From positions 23,497,610 to 23,561,609 of the forward strand of contig NC_079415.1 in assembly GCF_026213295.1 (NCBI RefSeq): DNA of 64,000 nucleotides, given 5' to 3'. The translations under genes and the position numbers were made by a program. This DNA comes from Gadus chalcogrammus. Its lineage: Eukaryota; Chordata; Actinopteri; Gadiformes; Gadidae. The notes below the pieces were generated by a model. It saw only the letters and a list, made by a program, of their open reading frames with translations. It searched no databases and was not told where the DNA came from. Positions 10,735 to 23,784 of the stretch are shown in pieces. The number at the start of each line of letters is the position of its first letter. Position 1 is the first letter of the stretch.

Positions 10735-13700
10735 ATGGCTGCTACAACATCTGTCATTTACATAAAGTTTAAATCTCTTTCAGTATACATGGATGAAAAA
10801 CTGCAGCTTTTCTGGGACCCAAGCCTTCATCATCCCATCACCCAAACATTATATCAAAGACCAGGGGAAACTGACCTCTACACTGCTAAGGATTGGGCTG
10901 TAAAATTAAGAGCGATTTTGGTGCGTCGTTTACCATTTGGCACAGCCCATGCCAGCACCAGTACCACTCCCAGCACCAGTGCCACAGCCAGCACCAGAAC
11001 CAGCGCCACAGCCCACCCCATCACAAGTGCCACAGCTAGCACCAGAACCAGCGCAACAGCCCACCCCAGCACAAGTGCCACAGCCAGCACCAGAACCAGT
11101 GCCACAGCCCACCCCAGCACAAGTGCCACAGCCAGCACCAGCACACGCTTCCCGTCCTCACCTTTCAGTGCTCCTGTCCCGTATGCCTTTAAGGAACTAC
11201 CACAAGGTGAGTGAACAAACAAGTCCAACACTTCATAATATTTTCATAACAGAACTACAGTGTATGTTTTACAGTGAAATGAAAGGTCTCCAATTCTATT
11301 AAGCGAAATATAATTCAGAGACATTTGCATGCGTTTCAAGTAGGCTACTTGAACTCCAATTCATTGGCATGGCATTTCTGTTGTAGTGGCGATAAATACC
11401 AGAGATGTGGACAAGAGTCACATGACTTGGACTCGAGTCAGACTCGAGTCATGATTTTGATGACTTCAGACTCGACTTGACAAAATGACGCATGACTTGC
11501 GACTCGACTTAGACTTGACTGCTATTGACTTGGGACTTGACTCGGACTTTGCCTCTTTGACTTGTAATGACTCGACATGTCTCGAGTCAAAAAAAAATAT
11601 TGTTAGATATCAGCTGCTTTCACACCACCGCGCGGCAACTCGCCGCCTCCGCTTTCCCCGTGTTTAAACTTTCGGCGGCAGCAGCAGCCGCTTTTGAAAA
11701 CGCCTGGCCTCAGACCGCTGCGCTGAACCCGGCAGCGAGCCGGTTATCAGGGCGGTTGCCGCGCAGCATTGTGCAAGCACTGTCACACATGCAATGCATG
11801 GAGTGAAGTCTGCGAAACTAATCACACACTGAACAGGGCTATGATTGTCCTAATTTCCCGTTCGAAGTAGATCCTATGAACTGAAATGCTGCCAAACACT
11901 TTGCTCCCTGGTCAAATAAACAGAAACTATCGCAACCATTTTTACGGTCATATTTATTTTGTTGTAGTGCTAGGCAGGTAGCCTAAATAAATTGCTTGCA
12001 GGCAAATATCTTGATTATGTGACCAATGCTATGGTTATTTATTTGATCTAGCCAAATAACTGGGATAGGCTACTCATCCATTCACATCGCAAAAAGCTGT
12101 GCTGAATAACAGGTTACTTGGTTCTATCTGCTAGATGATATGATTGGGGTTTAACTTAGAGCAGCCGCAGTAGCTCGCAATTGGTCCACTGAGCTCTGTC
12201 GGTACTTTTAAGCACACCGAACTTGACCACTGTCAAGGAATTTGGATTTATTGCCTGATTCACGTCTTTGTTATCACTCCGTTAAAGTAGTCCGGAAAGC
12301 GTGTCCGGTTGCTAAGCGACGGGACATGGGTGTTTATTAATGACGTGTTCGCGTATCGTAGTATCCGCGCGCGTCCGAGATAACTGTAAATGAGTAGGCT
12401 ACTACTAGTACTTTTGCAGGCTGAACGTTAAAATACTTAACTTAGAGAGATGGCAGCTGCAGTAGTTCGCAATTGGACCTTCGAGGATTCCTGGTCACTA
12501 ATTCCCGTAAAACCACTCTCTCCCACCAGTCTTGGTTGCGGACTCGCATCCAAATTCCTCTTGTTTGCGGCGGAGCTGGGGGTAAATATAAAGATCTGAC
12601 GAGAAATGTACGTTGCTGCGCTGTCCTCCTCCTTCTTAATTGTAGGAGCAGGCAGAGAAAAGCTCTCTCCTGCTGTGCTTTCATTAAAATCAAATTTAAA
12701 ATCCCCGATAGTGATAAGACATCCATTATGTCACCGCCGGTCCAGAGATGTGTCAGGTGTGCGCGAGAGACATAACGGACACTTTTGTTACTGCCAGGTA
12801 TACAGTACATTCGGATCACATTTTAGGAACAGATCTATGCCGCATAGAAATCTATGCGGATCAGATGTGCCATGTAAACGCGGCTACTGTTGTCCAAGCT
12901 GATCTTTTGCAAATGTAATTTATCTTGAGCTAATCCAACATCTCCTTCTTGTCACATGCACAGTACACTACAGTGGCAAATGACCGTTCTACCTCTCTTA
13001 CTCAACCATTCATGTTCCTTGTTCAGTTCACCAATTCTCAAATCATTATTTGACTATGTTGAAACCAAATCAAATTAAACTTTGTTCATTCTTTGTTCAT
13101 ATTCATTCATTCTTTGCAACCCTGCTGACTGTTGTTTGAACAGGTCTTCTAGTTTTGCTGAAGCCTTTAAAATGTATTAAGAGTCTTTCAATGCAGATTA
13201 AACATTGAAATGTAATATTTAAATAAAACAATGTGTTGAAAGGAAAATTGTGGCATACTGTAACTGGCATATACTCAAGCAGTCCTCTCAGACATCCATA
13301 CAATAGCTCATATGCCGCACTAGTCAGGCGTGGCTTTACCAACTTTAGGGTCACACTGGTGCCTTCCGTAGCAATTCAAACCCAGCGTCCACTCTCACTT
13401 CTCCTCAGAGACAACATAGGATTTCGGCGCATGCGCATATCATAACACATTTGAAGACAGAAACATTGAACATATTATAACTGTATTGATAAGAAATTGC
13501 ACTGTACATTATGAGTGATATGTTGAAACTATGATCAATAGCCTAATAATGACATTAAGTAAAAAGTACATGGTGACTTGTTAAGGACTTGAAAAAGTTT
13601 GGGACTTGGACTTGGACTCGACTTGGCTTTGGTGTGACTTGGACTTGGACTCGACTTGCCTTTGCCTGTCTTGACTTGGGACTTGACTCGGACTTGACTG

Positions 13701-14570
13701 CTAAGACTTGGGACTTACTTGGGACTTGCTAAACAGTGACTTTGTCCCATCTCTGATAAATACATTTTATTATGTAGGTTAACCTGATAAGCATGTCGCA
13801 GGAGGGTTATTCCAAATGATACATCAGACAGATGTGTCACCTATATTAATGGTGTGAATTGATTTTGGTATGGGAATGAAGCGACCTCAGAACTTGATTT
13901 GTGTTACTGTTAATAGCTGTGTTTTTTTTCCCCAGACCTCTCCAGCACCTCCATCAAGCCCTATCAGGTCTTCACAACCGACCAAACCCTCTATTTGATT
14001 GACCTGATGCGTGGCCACCTCACCGATGGCCAAGCTGAGCTCCCCCAAACTCTGGCTGAGCTTACGGACAGAGTCAAGCAAACAAGGGGGCAACGGAAGG
14101 CCTTCTGGCAAGACATTTCCCAGAAACTTTCTGAGCATTTCTCCCTTACTTTTGACCACGAAAAGGTGTCTCGTAAGTGGGCAACATTAATAGATGCCTA
14201 CAAAAGAGTGATCGATAACTCCTCAACTGGGCAGGGGACAATGAAGTTCCAATTTTATAGCCAATTTAATGAGCTTCTTGATAAGAACCATGATGTGGAC
14301 TTCCCGGTAATTGGAACGGCAAAGGGGGTGACAATTGTCAGGCCGGAGGCTCTGTTAAGGGAACCTCATTCCTTAGAGGAGAATAGGTCAGGCTCTCCGG
14401 GCAGGTCATCTACCCAAAAAAGAAAGAAAAAGGGGCGAGAGGCAGACCTTTGCGAAATCCTGAAAGAGGCAGAAGCTGCCAAGCAAAGGCGTTTTGATAA
14501 AATGTTCAGTTTCAGGGAAGAGTCCCATGCTGATTTTAAGAAGATGATGCAAGCCTTATTGGACAAGTAG
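10735..14570 (+). CDS. Harbinger Myb/SANT-like DNA-binding protein, two exons (10735-11206, 13936-14570)
   Basis: Exon 1 (ATG 10735) has DEKLQLFWDPSLHHPITQTL and a Thr/Ser/Ala-rich tandem repeat, and ends CACAAG|GTGAGT at 11206 in phase 1. Exon 2 starts after TTTTTTCCCCAG at 13936; the joined codon gives Asp and the frame continues DLSSTSIKPYQVF. It encodes a Myb-like trihelix with W residues (KAFWQDISQKLSEHF, VSRKWATLIDAYKR), a basic stretch (QKRKKKGREADL) and a C-terminal helix ending QALLDK. Such proteins bind the transposon ends and import the transposase into the nucleus. An alternative acceptor TCTTTCAG|TATACATGG at 10783 would start exon 1 later. A hAT element sits in the intron. The frame is intact. 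Confidence 0.72.
10940..11150 (+). repeat. Coding minisatellite in the Myb-like exon
   Basis: Tandem units built from CAGCACCAG and GCCACAGCCCACCCC blocks, giving a Ser/Thr/Ala repeat in the frame that joins exon 2 and a Pro/Ala/Gln repeat in the +1 frame. Both strands stay open here only because the unit lacks stops. Confidence 0.8.
11400..13755. mobile_element. Non-autonomous hAT element in the Myb-gene intron
   Basis: Ends CAGAGATGTGGACAAGAGTC and its near inverse GACTTTGTCCCATCTCTG form imperfect terminal repeats. An exact 8-bp duplication ATAAATAC flanks it (11392-11399 and 13756-13763). Both subterminal regions are arrays of GACTTGGACTCG-type motifs (11420-11590, 13570-13740). No transposase frame seen; an internal duplication pairs 12158-12188 with 12441-12476. 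Confidence 0.92.
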
Positions 14571-14633
14571 TGAAATGGTGGATTGAAGGCATGTGTAGAT
14601 ACTTTTTGTTATTATTCGATATTTTTCTGTTAA

Positions 14634-16449
14634 AGGTTGGGTACGGAATTCGCTTTTTTGGCCATTTTTGCAAAATTACTTGAAATCCTTATCATAACCC
14701 GCTTACAGCCACTGAGTTAGAAGTACTGACATGAAAATTAAACAAGTCAATCATCTGTGGAACGGGCAGGGCTCGAAAAACTCCAGCCAATCATTTGGAT
14801 TGCCACCTCGTTGCATTGGACAGTAAGTACGTCAATCAACGGTCGTACTGCACTCCCCCTCCCCCGCGCCCCGCGCGCGACCCCTTCGTGCAGTACTCGT
14901 GACCCAGAGCTCGTGACCCAGAGCAAGCTCCTGTTTGTTGTTATCCTGCGGTAGCTACTGGAACTAGTTAATCCACATTTGGACCTAGCAGTAGAAGACA
15001 ATTTCCATGGCAGACAAGACGCCACCATCCCCACCACCACCACCACCACCACCAGCAAAGAGAAGGAAAACTCTTTTTCAGAGAGTAATTGATAATAAAA
15101 ACGCTGAAAGAGAAAAACTGAAATCAAGAATAATCCTAGGCGCTGCTTTCGAACGTTGGCAGCCACTGAAGGACGAGAAGGGTCTAAAAACCGATGCTTG
15201 TGTGGCGGTTGACCTAGTTTCAAAGTTGATACCGTTTATACTCGGTAATACTGGTGTTGAGACGAGTGTATTACTCGTTGTGAAAATGTCCACACCGCAG
15301 CAACCCTAGTGAAAACCAGGACTTCCAATACAATTATATGAAACAAACATACATTTTCTAAAAATAGTAATGATTTATGTGACCGTTTAATGTTCATAAC
15401 ATCTGGTGCAACCATAGCCACGAGAACGTATTCTCAGGAAAAAAAAAACTCAGCCTGCACTAGACTCGCAACTCGTTACATTGATAAAAAAAGATATATA
15501 GCAGCGCAGCTCAATTACACCAGTGCATGCGCGCACAGTTGAAAATCGATCGTTGTGTTCACTTCCTTCACACCATGGTTCACATCCAGCTGCTCACAGA
15601 ACAAGTTTAGCGCACCACCGCTACCCTCACACTTTTTCATATAACCTTTTTTCAGCACTAGGTCATATGAGCATTAAATAAATGCTGCGTCTCAACATGC
15701 CTTGGACAGCAGCGAGGATGACTCGCTTTGCCACGGGCCAAAACAGTTCGGAGCGACCACAGCCAGAGCGAACACAGCGGGGCAGAGGAGTGTCAGGAAT
15801 AGTCTTTGGTGTACACATCAGTACGGCCTATTTTCACTACTGTTTAGTGGCAATGCAGTGTTTTATTCTATGCCTTTTTATTTTCGTATATTATTTCAAT
15901 GAATACAATTTATTTATTCATAAAAACAAGATCTGGTCTTCAAATCTTTTTTCCAAATATAGGTCGTCTTACAATGGGGTTTGTGTTTATATTCGGACCA
16001 ATACGGTACAGCGGGCGCTCACATGACGTTAAGCATTTCCTGGTACATAATGTGACGCTTCAGAACCTACAATTCCGTTTCTCCCCGTTGACACGACAAC
16101 ACATAACCGGCGTTTTCAGAAATCTCCACTTTGGCCGGAGTTTTTAGAAATGATCGTTTTCTGTGATAAGACAGGGCCTCGGACAGGGGGTGTTGCAGCA
16201 CCCCCAAAACCCCTACTTCCCGTGGTACTGGGTGCAACTTACAGCTGAATGTAGTGCCATGTTGTTAAACGAAAACCTACTCTAGCCTGGCTCGCTCTCG
16301 CGCATCTCTGTTCGCGCTCGTGCATGATTGCGCGTCCAGGTACTTGGAATGGGTGGAGTCAGAGTCAGCGTTGAAGGAGAGGGGGTAGGACCATTTGAGT
16401 TGTGTATTTTCAAAATCTGCTGGCGTTTCGCAAATCGCGTACCCAACCT
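14634..16449. mobile_element. TTAA-flanked DNA element (piggyBac-like)
   Basis: AGGTTGGGTACGGAATTCGC at the left is matched inverted by GCAAATCGCGTACCCAACCT at the right, each next to TTAA (14630-14633 and 16450-16453). TTAA targeting is typical of piggyBac, and also of Kolobok. No transposase; it carries one short open frame at 15007. Confidence 0.85.
15007..15309 (+). CDS. Small ORF with Pro tract, transposon-borne, unknown function
   Basis: 100 codons from ATG at 15007: MADKTPPSPPPPPPPPAKR, then a basic helix (NKNAEREKLKSRI), then LGAAFERWQPLKDEKGLKTD. The last block resembles a block in another relic at 31860-31955 (VNVGQAF..RELKEKEDCKSD), so it is a transposon-protein N-terminus shared between elements rather than a host gene. 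After about codon 80 it loses that resemblance and may have been cut by a splice site or deletion. Function unknown. Confidence 0.45.
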   Translation: MADKTPPSPPPPPPPPAKRRKTLFQRVIDNKNAEREKLKSRIILGAAFERWQPLKDEKGLKTDACVAVDLVSKLIPFILGNTGVETSVLLVVKMSTPQQP

Positions 16450-16695
16450 TTAAATAAGATCCTGATTTTGTTGTTATTTATTTTGTAAAGTGTTTATTTA
16501 TTTCATGTTTTTCAAACAAAGGGTCACAAAATGATATAATTTTTTTATTTGAATACCGGCAAATAAGGGAAATGAATTGAACAAATTGTTTCTTAAATGT
16601 CTTAAATTCTTAAAAAAACACATACTTCCATAATGGAAATAAAAAAAATAACAAAACAAAACAACAAAATCTTCTTGAATGGGTCTTTCTTCTCC

Positions 16696-18115
16696 CTATG
16701 CATTTTCATTCCCCTGCCTGGGACATCCATTAGGGTGTTCATTGCATGCTCCCTCCGCCAGCCCAATACACATGTTATGGAGGGCACAGCATGAGACGAT
16801 GATCTTCACGATGACATCCAGACGGCTGTTCTGAAGATCTCTAAGCCTCCTCCATCTACATTTAAGACCTCCAAAAGCATGTTCCACCACCACTCTGCCT
16901 CTACTGACTCTGGCATTCAGCTGTTGGTCAGCAACACTCAATGCTCCATTGTCCCCCTTAGGGGTGACAATGAATGGGTAGTGTCTGCAAATATAGGCAC
17001 TGTCTCCAAGGAGCTTAAATTCTCCCATTGACTCCCTCCAATCTTCAAAAAAAGGGGAAACCCTCAACATGCGAGAGTCATTGACCCTCCCTGGGGGCCC
17101 GGCGAAGATGTCTATGAATCGTCCCCGGTCATCAACAATACCCTGCAATAAAACAGAGTAATAGGATTTCCTATTGAGAATTCAGAGGCCACTCTCACTG
17201 GTGGCCTCTGAATTCTGATGTGGTAACCATCTATGGCACCTAGGATGTTGTGAATGCCACACTAGCGATGGAACACCACTGCATTTCCTCGCTTCTCACA
17301 TTCGGAAGGCCAGATTATGAATGTGGACGCGAGCTCACAGGTGGTGTCCAACATCTGTATCACAAGAACATTATCACCTTCTTGATGTCAACATTTTGTG
17401 GCCTAATAATTTCCAGCTTATCCAAGAAAAAATGGAATTGAGGTTTGGTGAGGCGAAGGTGTCGCTGGAAGGTACTGTCATCCATCTCCATCAATATTCT
17501 CCATTCAGTGCCAGTCTTCAAAACCTCAGTGGGCAAACTGAGATGGAGGATGAGGGCATCCCTTCAAAACCAAAAAAGACAACACCGATTTTAAGAACTC
17601 AAAAGGAGTGTACGGGGTTGGATGTTGCATGAGTGAAAAAGTCCACACATCCCTTTGTCTGGAAATTAGCCCCCCATAAGTACTGGCACTATTGTAATCT
17701 GTATTTTTATAGCATATTATCTTTGCCTTTCTGCATTTGTTTTTCTAATTGCCATTAATTGGCTATAATAAATGGCATTATCTTTTTGCTATTTGGCAAG
17801 GGGTTTTGACCAAAGTGGCTTAGCCTACCTAACAACCACATTATTACCCTGCAAATAGAACTAGGCTACTGCATCCCACTTTAATAACAGGCTATACTGC
17901 CATTACTTTTGGGCCTATTGTTGTTACAAAAATAATGAGAAGACCAACAATCTCAATATACAAAAATTATGAACAAGGGAACACACATATACTGATATGA
18001 TTTTTCTGACTCACCATATATCTTCCTGATAGTTTTCCCGCAGATATTCCAAACATCTGTCACGGTGTTGCTGGTATGCACGAATGACAAACAATATATT
18101 TCTTGCAGCTTCCAT
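16696..18115 (-). pseudogene. Harbinger DDE transposase (HARBI1-like), decayed
   Basis: Exon 1 at 18115-18015 encodes MEAARNILFVIRAYQQHRDR and ends ATATG|GTGAGT. A body from about 17600 has LMEMDDSTFQRHLRLTKPQ and FHFFLDKLEII, is broken by stops and a deletion, then GIHNILGAIDGYHIRI (about 17250-17205) with the first catalytic Asp. After a frameshift the last segment (17190-16696) has NRKSYYSVLLQGIVDDRGR, PPGRVNDSRML (second Asp) and RGRVVVEHAFGGLKCRWRR (catalytic Glu). All three acidic residues remain, but the frame is lost between the first and second. Confidence 0.85.
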
Positions 18116-18645
18116 GATCCCCGACAATCAGTCAGAACCTATGTTCCACGCCAAACAGATGGTGGCGGTAATCCTCTTGGTGTGATATATACCTCTGACG
18201 AAGAAGAACTTCTAGATTCCGACCGGAGTGCACATGAACGGTCGCTGTCGGAAATACGCGTAAACGTGCGCGTCATCACTGACGAGCCGTCTTGTTATCA
18301 CCAGGAGAGTGAACGCACCATTGGAACAGCAGCGGACTCGATAACGTCACCAGCTCAGCTCGTCTGTTAACTGTGCTACGGCCTCATGTAGGCATATAAC
18401 TACTGAACAATTGATATAAAACAAAACACCAGCTTCTTTACTTTTAAAATAGTAGGCTATATTAATATTTTGAATGAATATAAATGAAAAGTTATGCGTA
18501 TTCACACAGCAAGCCAGCTGTAACCTACATATAAACAATCAGCGGCTTGACAAAGATTGTATGAGATTGCTGTTTCTAAATTTTAATATATAGCATATTA
18601 TTGGAGAGTAGGCTATTGATGTAAGAATTAAGAACGAGCGAGAAT

Positions 18646-18664
18646 CACACACACACACACACAC
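18646..18664. repeat. (CA)n microsatellite, left part of a split tract
   Basis: Short CA run ending at the left end of the hAT at 18665; the rest of the original tract lies at 23251-23350 on the other side. Confidence 0.9.
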
Positions 18665-19203
18665 CAGAGATGGAAATTAACTTTTTTGCCCACCAGCCAC
18701 TGTGGCAGGTAGATTTAAAAATCTACCAGCCACTCTTCTTTTTTACCAGCCTTTTTATGCGCTATATATTTTTTTAATGTATGCGTACATTTTAAACAAT
18801 ATAATAGTAACAATAGATAAGAAAAGTGTTTTTCATCCACCTCATTTTTTCCATCAGAAGTGATTCTTACTGTAAGTAGGTGCTACCAAGGAACTGAGTT
18901 GAAAATGTTACACTCTTACCGCATATGATAAACAATACACAGGTATCTGTCATGTTAATGTCGAAGGAGTTACGATGACAAGTTTGGGGATAATGCATCT
19001 ATACAAAGTATTTTCAATAAAAAACAAATTGACATATTAACAATAAAACAACATGCATGGCTACACCATCATAAGTCAATCTAATTAGTGCCTGAATACA
19101 AATGTGTCCACAGACATGGTAACTATACATATGATAGTAAGCATTATTGGCCCTTAACACTAATATTCAGAAAAAACACTGCCTCAAAAGGCTATTGGCT
19201 TAA

Positions 19204-19600
19204 AGGGAAACTTCACCCATTTCACATAAGCTCTGTATTTTTAGAACCCCCCGCATATTTTTGAATGGTCTAGCATCATTCCCTTATTTTCTGGAGAGAC
19301 TGGAGAGATCCGTATCGATCTCCAACACTTCCTGTTTTTAATGACGCAATATGATGATTTTTGCGTACAAGAAAACAGGAAGTGTAAGAGGAGATGATTC
19401 TCGTAAGACTACAACCACTAGTCCCACCCCCCTCTAGGGGGTGGGACCCACTGACGCTACAGACCTATTAGAGCAGTGCCAGTGGGTGGGACTTCACCAG
19501 CAGAAACTAACATCCACAGCGTCTGAAGCTAAGATAACAGAGGCTGTTGATAAAACTGAAGTACATTGGCGGAGGGTACTGGATCTGACATAGAAGATGG
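19204..19600 (+). mobile_element. TTAA-type MITE, copy 1 (truncated)
   Basis: Starts after TTAA with AGGGAAACTTCACCC and matches, inverted, the copy at 33646-34065 for about 390 bp (for instance CCCACTGGCACTGCTCTAAT in the other copy). Its right end is replaced by sequence leading into the Tigger relic; an ATG there opens MAPCKSSPFRKKYKRG before the break. Confidence 0.75.
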
Positions 19601-19651
19601 CTCCATGCAAAAGTTCACCATTTCGAAAGAAATACAAACGAGGACTACCGT

Positions 19652-20330
19652 ATTTTCCGTACTATAAGGCACACCGGATTATAAGGCGCACCTTTAATGA
19701 ATGGCCTATTTTAGAACTGTTTTCATATATAGGGCGCACCGGATTATTAGGTGCATAGAATAGTAGATACTGCAGTCAAACGTTTGACTGGGGTTGCGTT
19801 ATGCATCGACAAGACCGAGCTGTGCTATAGAGAATGTCAACAAAACAGTCAGATAAAGTCAAACTTTATTAAGCGTTCTGACAACTCCGGTCACTCCCAT
19901 GGTAACGATGTTCAAACGTTAATGTGCATATTAACAATATCTGATCAATATCTCTTAACAATAAGCTCACCTTTTCAGTTCATTCCCCGTCTACGAATTC
20001 CTCGAATTCTTGTGTGTGCGAATTGAACAGTTGGGCGAGTAGGCCTACGGCATCCAACATGCCCGGATTCCTCTCGTCATTATCCGAGTCATTGTCGCTG
20101 TTGTTGCCTGGCAGTTCAGTGATTATTCCTGCCTTCGTGAAAGCTTGGACCACAGTGGAGACTGTTATATCAGCCCAGGCATCCACGATCCATTGGCAGA
20201 TAGTGGCGTAAGTCGCCTGGCGCTGTCTCCCCGTCTTGGTGACGTGTATTCGCCTTCTTGGCCCCGTCCAAACGAAGCCGATTTTTTGGGTGAAACCGCA
20301 TAAAAAACCGCTTTTGGTGGACACGGGCTA
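19652..20330 (-). mobile_element. Tigger/pogo-type transposon fragment
   Basis: The terminus CCGTATTTTCCGTACTATAA follows a TA, as for Tc1/mariner-group elements. Reading inward on the minus strand, 20260-19980 encodes YATICQWIVDAWADITVSTV, VQAFTKAGIITELPGNN and an acidic tail, the C-terminal part of a pogo-like transposase. The rest of the transposase and the other end are missing, cut at about 20330. Confidence 0.72.
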
Positions 20331-20870
20331 CGGCCACACCAAACACGTGTAACGTGCCTAACTTGTCGCTTGATCATTGTGTGTCACAAAAATTGGTTCA
20401 ACGCGCCAAGGCGCCTGTGGCTGCGCTGGATTCCGAGGTCCGAGGAGTCCGAGGTAGGAAACCCAAACGCCGCCATGTTTGGGTGCATGATAGAGTTTAG
20501 ATCGGGTTAGATTAAATAATCTCTGATATAAATAACAATAATATAGTCCGCCAAGACGTTGAGGTTGCTTAGCAACCAGAGACGCTGTCCATGCAAGTGA
20601 ATGGAGCGTTCCCTATTCGTCATAACTATCAAACCAAACATCCTTCAAATTCAACGAGCGAACATTATGAAATTAAAATGCACATTTCTCGCTAAAAATG
20701 TTTACATAAACGCATTTAATGGCGTAACTATGTTACTATTTCCACCCAGAATAAGGAAAGATGTCGGCCGTATGCTTCTGTGCAAGCGTCACTACTCTAG
20801 TGACGTCGGTTCAAGCTCCACGCTGATTTGTTCCATTAGTAGATGGAACAAGGAGGTGTCCGATAGGCGG
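20331..20870 (+). repeat. Dispersed repeat, copy 1
   Basis: From TACGGCCACACCAAACACG to about GACGTCGGTTCAAGCTCCACG, this stretch is closely matched by 30398-30602 plus 31267-31625, where a LINE interrupts it. It includes the GCTTAGCAACCAGAGAC and ATCGGGTTAGATTAAATAAT blocks. Non-coding; probably part of a non-autonomous transposon. Confidence 0.8.
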
Positions 20871-20962
20871 AGATGATCAGCGGGAGTGGCCGCCAGCGAA
20901 GCTGTGCATGGTGGGAGTTGTTGTCTTCAATCCACAAGCGCCAAAAAGTCACTTTCTGCCTT

Positions 20963-21000
20963 TTCTAATTTGGTGCCGTCAAGACGGCACCAAATTAGAA
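20963..21000. repeat. Perfect 18-bp hairpin with 2-nt loop
   Basis: TTCTAATTTGGTGCCGTC, AA, then GACGGCACCAAATTAGAA, followed by a T-rich run. Too short for a transposon; possibly the fused ends of a TIR element. Confidence 0.8.
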
Positions 21001-21273
21001 TTTTATTTTATTATTCGACTACATATAGGACCCAATTTCAATACATATTCATGTCTGCACCGGTGAAATGCTCCTTTAAGCTATACAAGTAGAGGCATAT
21101 ACTTGAACTTGATACCCTGAACTTTTAAACGTTGCAAGCGTGCAAAAACATATATTTATTTATGTGGCATTCAGTCCAATGCTGGAAATATATCTGTGGC
21201 ATTCAGTTGGCCAATGCTGTGGTATAGTATGTAAAGTATGACCAAGTGTTTCTTTCTGTTGAATAGATAGAAC

Positions 21274-22482
21274 CAGTGGCGTCTTTGCATTAGGGGCCAG
21301 TGGGGCACGGCCCCACCAGAGAACGCTGCCGTGCAGGGCACGATTATACTTTTCTTTTTTTTCTTCAAAAATGTCATTGAGCATAAGTTAATAATACATT
21401 AATTGTTAATAATTAATTACATGTCCGCAGTTTTAATTTGATGAACGCAATTGTTGTAGTGTAGTAGTTGTGTGTGAAATAGTTCGTTGCTCCGTCTCGT
21501 CTGTTCCGCTCGGTGGGGCCCAGCCGAGATGGCCCTGTCTGCTGCAGTGTAGAAAACTGGTGCTGTTGCGCGAGCAAGCGTGTGCGCAGCGCCCGCTTCT
21601 GTTTCGGCGGTGGGGCCAGAAGTTTAGTGCCCCAAAGCTCTTCTCATTGGCTGATTTGTAGAAAGGGCGGGGTTTACAGTGGGAGCCGATCAGATCTTGC
21701 TAGCTAGCTAACGTAGTTACTGTTACAGTTACAGTTACTATTACAGTAAATAACAACAAATGGACGTTTCATTCATTGAATGATGAATCGTGTTGAGTAT
21801 CCGTCTCATGTGAGATTTAGAACTTGAACACAAGTTGGAGATAAAACGTTTGGGACCACATCGCCTGACGGATTTAATCATTATTCAAGAGGGAAAGGAC
21901 AAGAATAGATCGTTGAACCAGGAGTGGTTCAAGCGGTTTCACCTCAGCCACACAAAGGAGACCAGACAGCACTGTCCTTAAAGCACAGGTAATTACCATC
22001 TTAGCCCAAACTTACTTAAATTTTCACCCAGGATTATCCAGGTCTGAATAGGCAACCACTCTATCAGGCTAGATTCATTGTTAATTGTACAGTATGGTGG
22101 CCTGCAAACTTAATACAACTTAAACCATACTTCTTCTTTTTTTGGTATATTGTGAGTGGTGGCTTTGTATATTGATTGCTGTGTAAAGGGTGTGCGCCGT
22201 TGTGTTTTTATTGTTGCCACGTTGTTGTTTTCTTGAGTTTTGATATTGTGAGATCTTGAACGCTGCCATTTGGTGGTACTATTGCTATAATAGCCTAATA
22301 TATGTCGTCAGATTCGCATTTGAGTGATGGCATTATTCAGCTGCAATTTTGGTCCCCTCTGTCACTTGCTAGTACTGTTTTTGTTGTGATGGTAGTAATA
22401 GGCCTATGTGGTATTTCTGGATTGCGTTATAATATTTTCCTGCATGGGCCCCACCAGAGTTTCCAAACCAAAATCGCCACTG
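21274..22482. mobile_element. Non-autonomous hAT element, 1.2 kb
   Basis: Starts CAGTGGCGTCTTTGCAT and ends ATTTTGG-containing inverse AAATCGCCACTG, with GGGGCC/CCCCACCAGAG motifs near both ends. Exact 8-bp duplication GATAGAAC at 21266-21273 and 22483-22490. No transposase. Confidence 0.92.
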
Positions 22483-23249
22483 GATAGAACGTTATCAATC
22501 CCCTGTGGGAGAAATTTGTTAATGTTTGTCACTACAATACAAGAATGGTAAAAAAAAAAAAATACACAACGGTAACTGCGTAAGTCAAACCGTCCAATCT
22601 GAAGGCTCTACTTAACCACGCCCCCTACTCACTTCCACCAATGCAAAGCGAACAGAACTGAGTAGGGGAGGGCGTAGCCTAACTAGTTTGTGAACGACCC
22701 AGAGAAACGCAATGCAAATTCAATGTGAACATGTACGAGGCTTTAATAAAATCCCGAACGATTTTTAAATTCCGCCACACATTTTTTAAAAGTGTCTCAA
22801 AAAGAGGGCATGTCCGGGCAAAAGAGGACGTCTGGTTACCCTATGTACGGGAAACCCATTTGATTCCTACCTGTAACACTGTTAAATAGCGGCCCAAATT
22901 GGTGAGCGCTATCCTGGTAATTTCTCTGCGTGAGAAGTGTGGCGTGTGAGCGTGTGCATGGGTTGAATTGCGTGTGTCAAACGCTGAATGCGTGAGACTT
23001 GAGAGCCCTATTATCCCGGATGCCGGACAGTCGCAGTTCAGCAAAAGAGGCGTAGAAGAAGAAGGGGGCTGGATGTTGACAGTAATGGTTGTGGAACTGC
23101 ACAGCGCCGTATAACGAATGTATTAAATATGCAAATTTGATCGGACCTTACTGGAAAGTATTACCCGACACAGTGGCGGGTGAAGTGACACAATTCAACG
23201 GGCACCATACAAATCCACCCGCAAATGGCGGGTGTTAATTTCCATCCCT

Positions 23250-23352
<103 letters not shown>

Positions 23353-23389
23353 GAATTCCGTTGCGATTCCTCCATCAGTGACTTATAAG

Positions 23390-23560
23390 ATAAAGATAAA
23401 GATAGACTTTATTGTCATTGTACAGTCACCTATACAACGAAATTGGGAGAGCCAACTGAAGGTGCATTACGCATACAAAATGAATAAATAAATAAACAAA
23501 TAAATAAATAAACACGCAATTTAAGTTCAAAATTTAAAAAACAAAACAAGACAGAAATAA
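23390..23560 (-). mobile_element. 3' tail of a LINE, 5'-truncated
   Basis: GATAAAGATAGACTTTATTG followed by TCATTGTAC is, on the minus strand, a typical fish LINE 3' terminus with short GATAAA repeats. Only the tail is present. Confidence 0.5.
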
Positions 23561-23784
23561 GAAAAACATTTGGAACAAGACAAGGACAGGTGATGTCAGA
23601 ATAAATATAAAGGCCGTAAGCATATTGCATTATATTATTATACAATATAAACAATTTTTTTACGACAGTACTTCGCCTGATGCGTACTTTGAATTGGAAC
23701 AGTACTTGGGCTACGACTGATGACGTTTCACAAGAACGCAAGCACGCAAGTACAGAAAAGAACGCGAATTGAGAAACGGCCTAT

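Noticed and set aside
10878..11231. Val/Leu/Ala-rich ORF antisense to the Myb-like exon
   Set aside because: Mirror of the GCC/CAG minisatellite; the plus-strand frame joins exon 2 in phase and is the better reading.
20963..21010. Intrinsic transcription terminator (hairpin plus T-run)
   Set aside because: Rho-independent terminators are bacterial; everything around is vertebrate.
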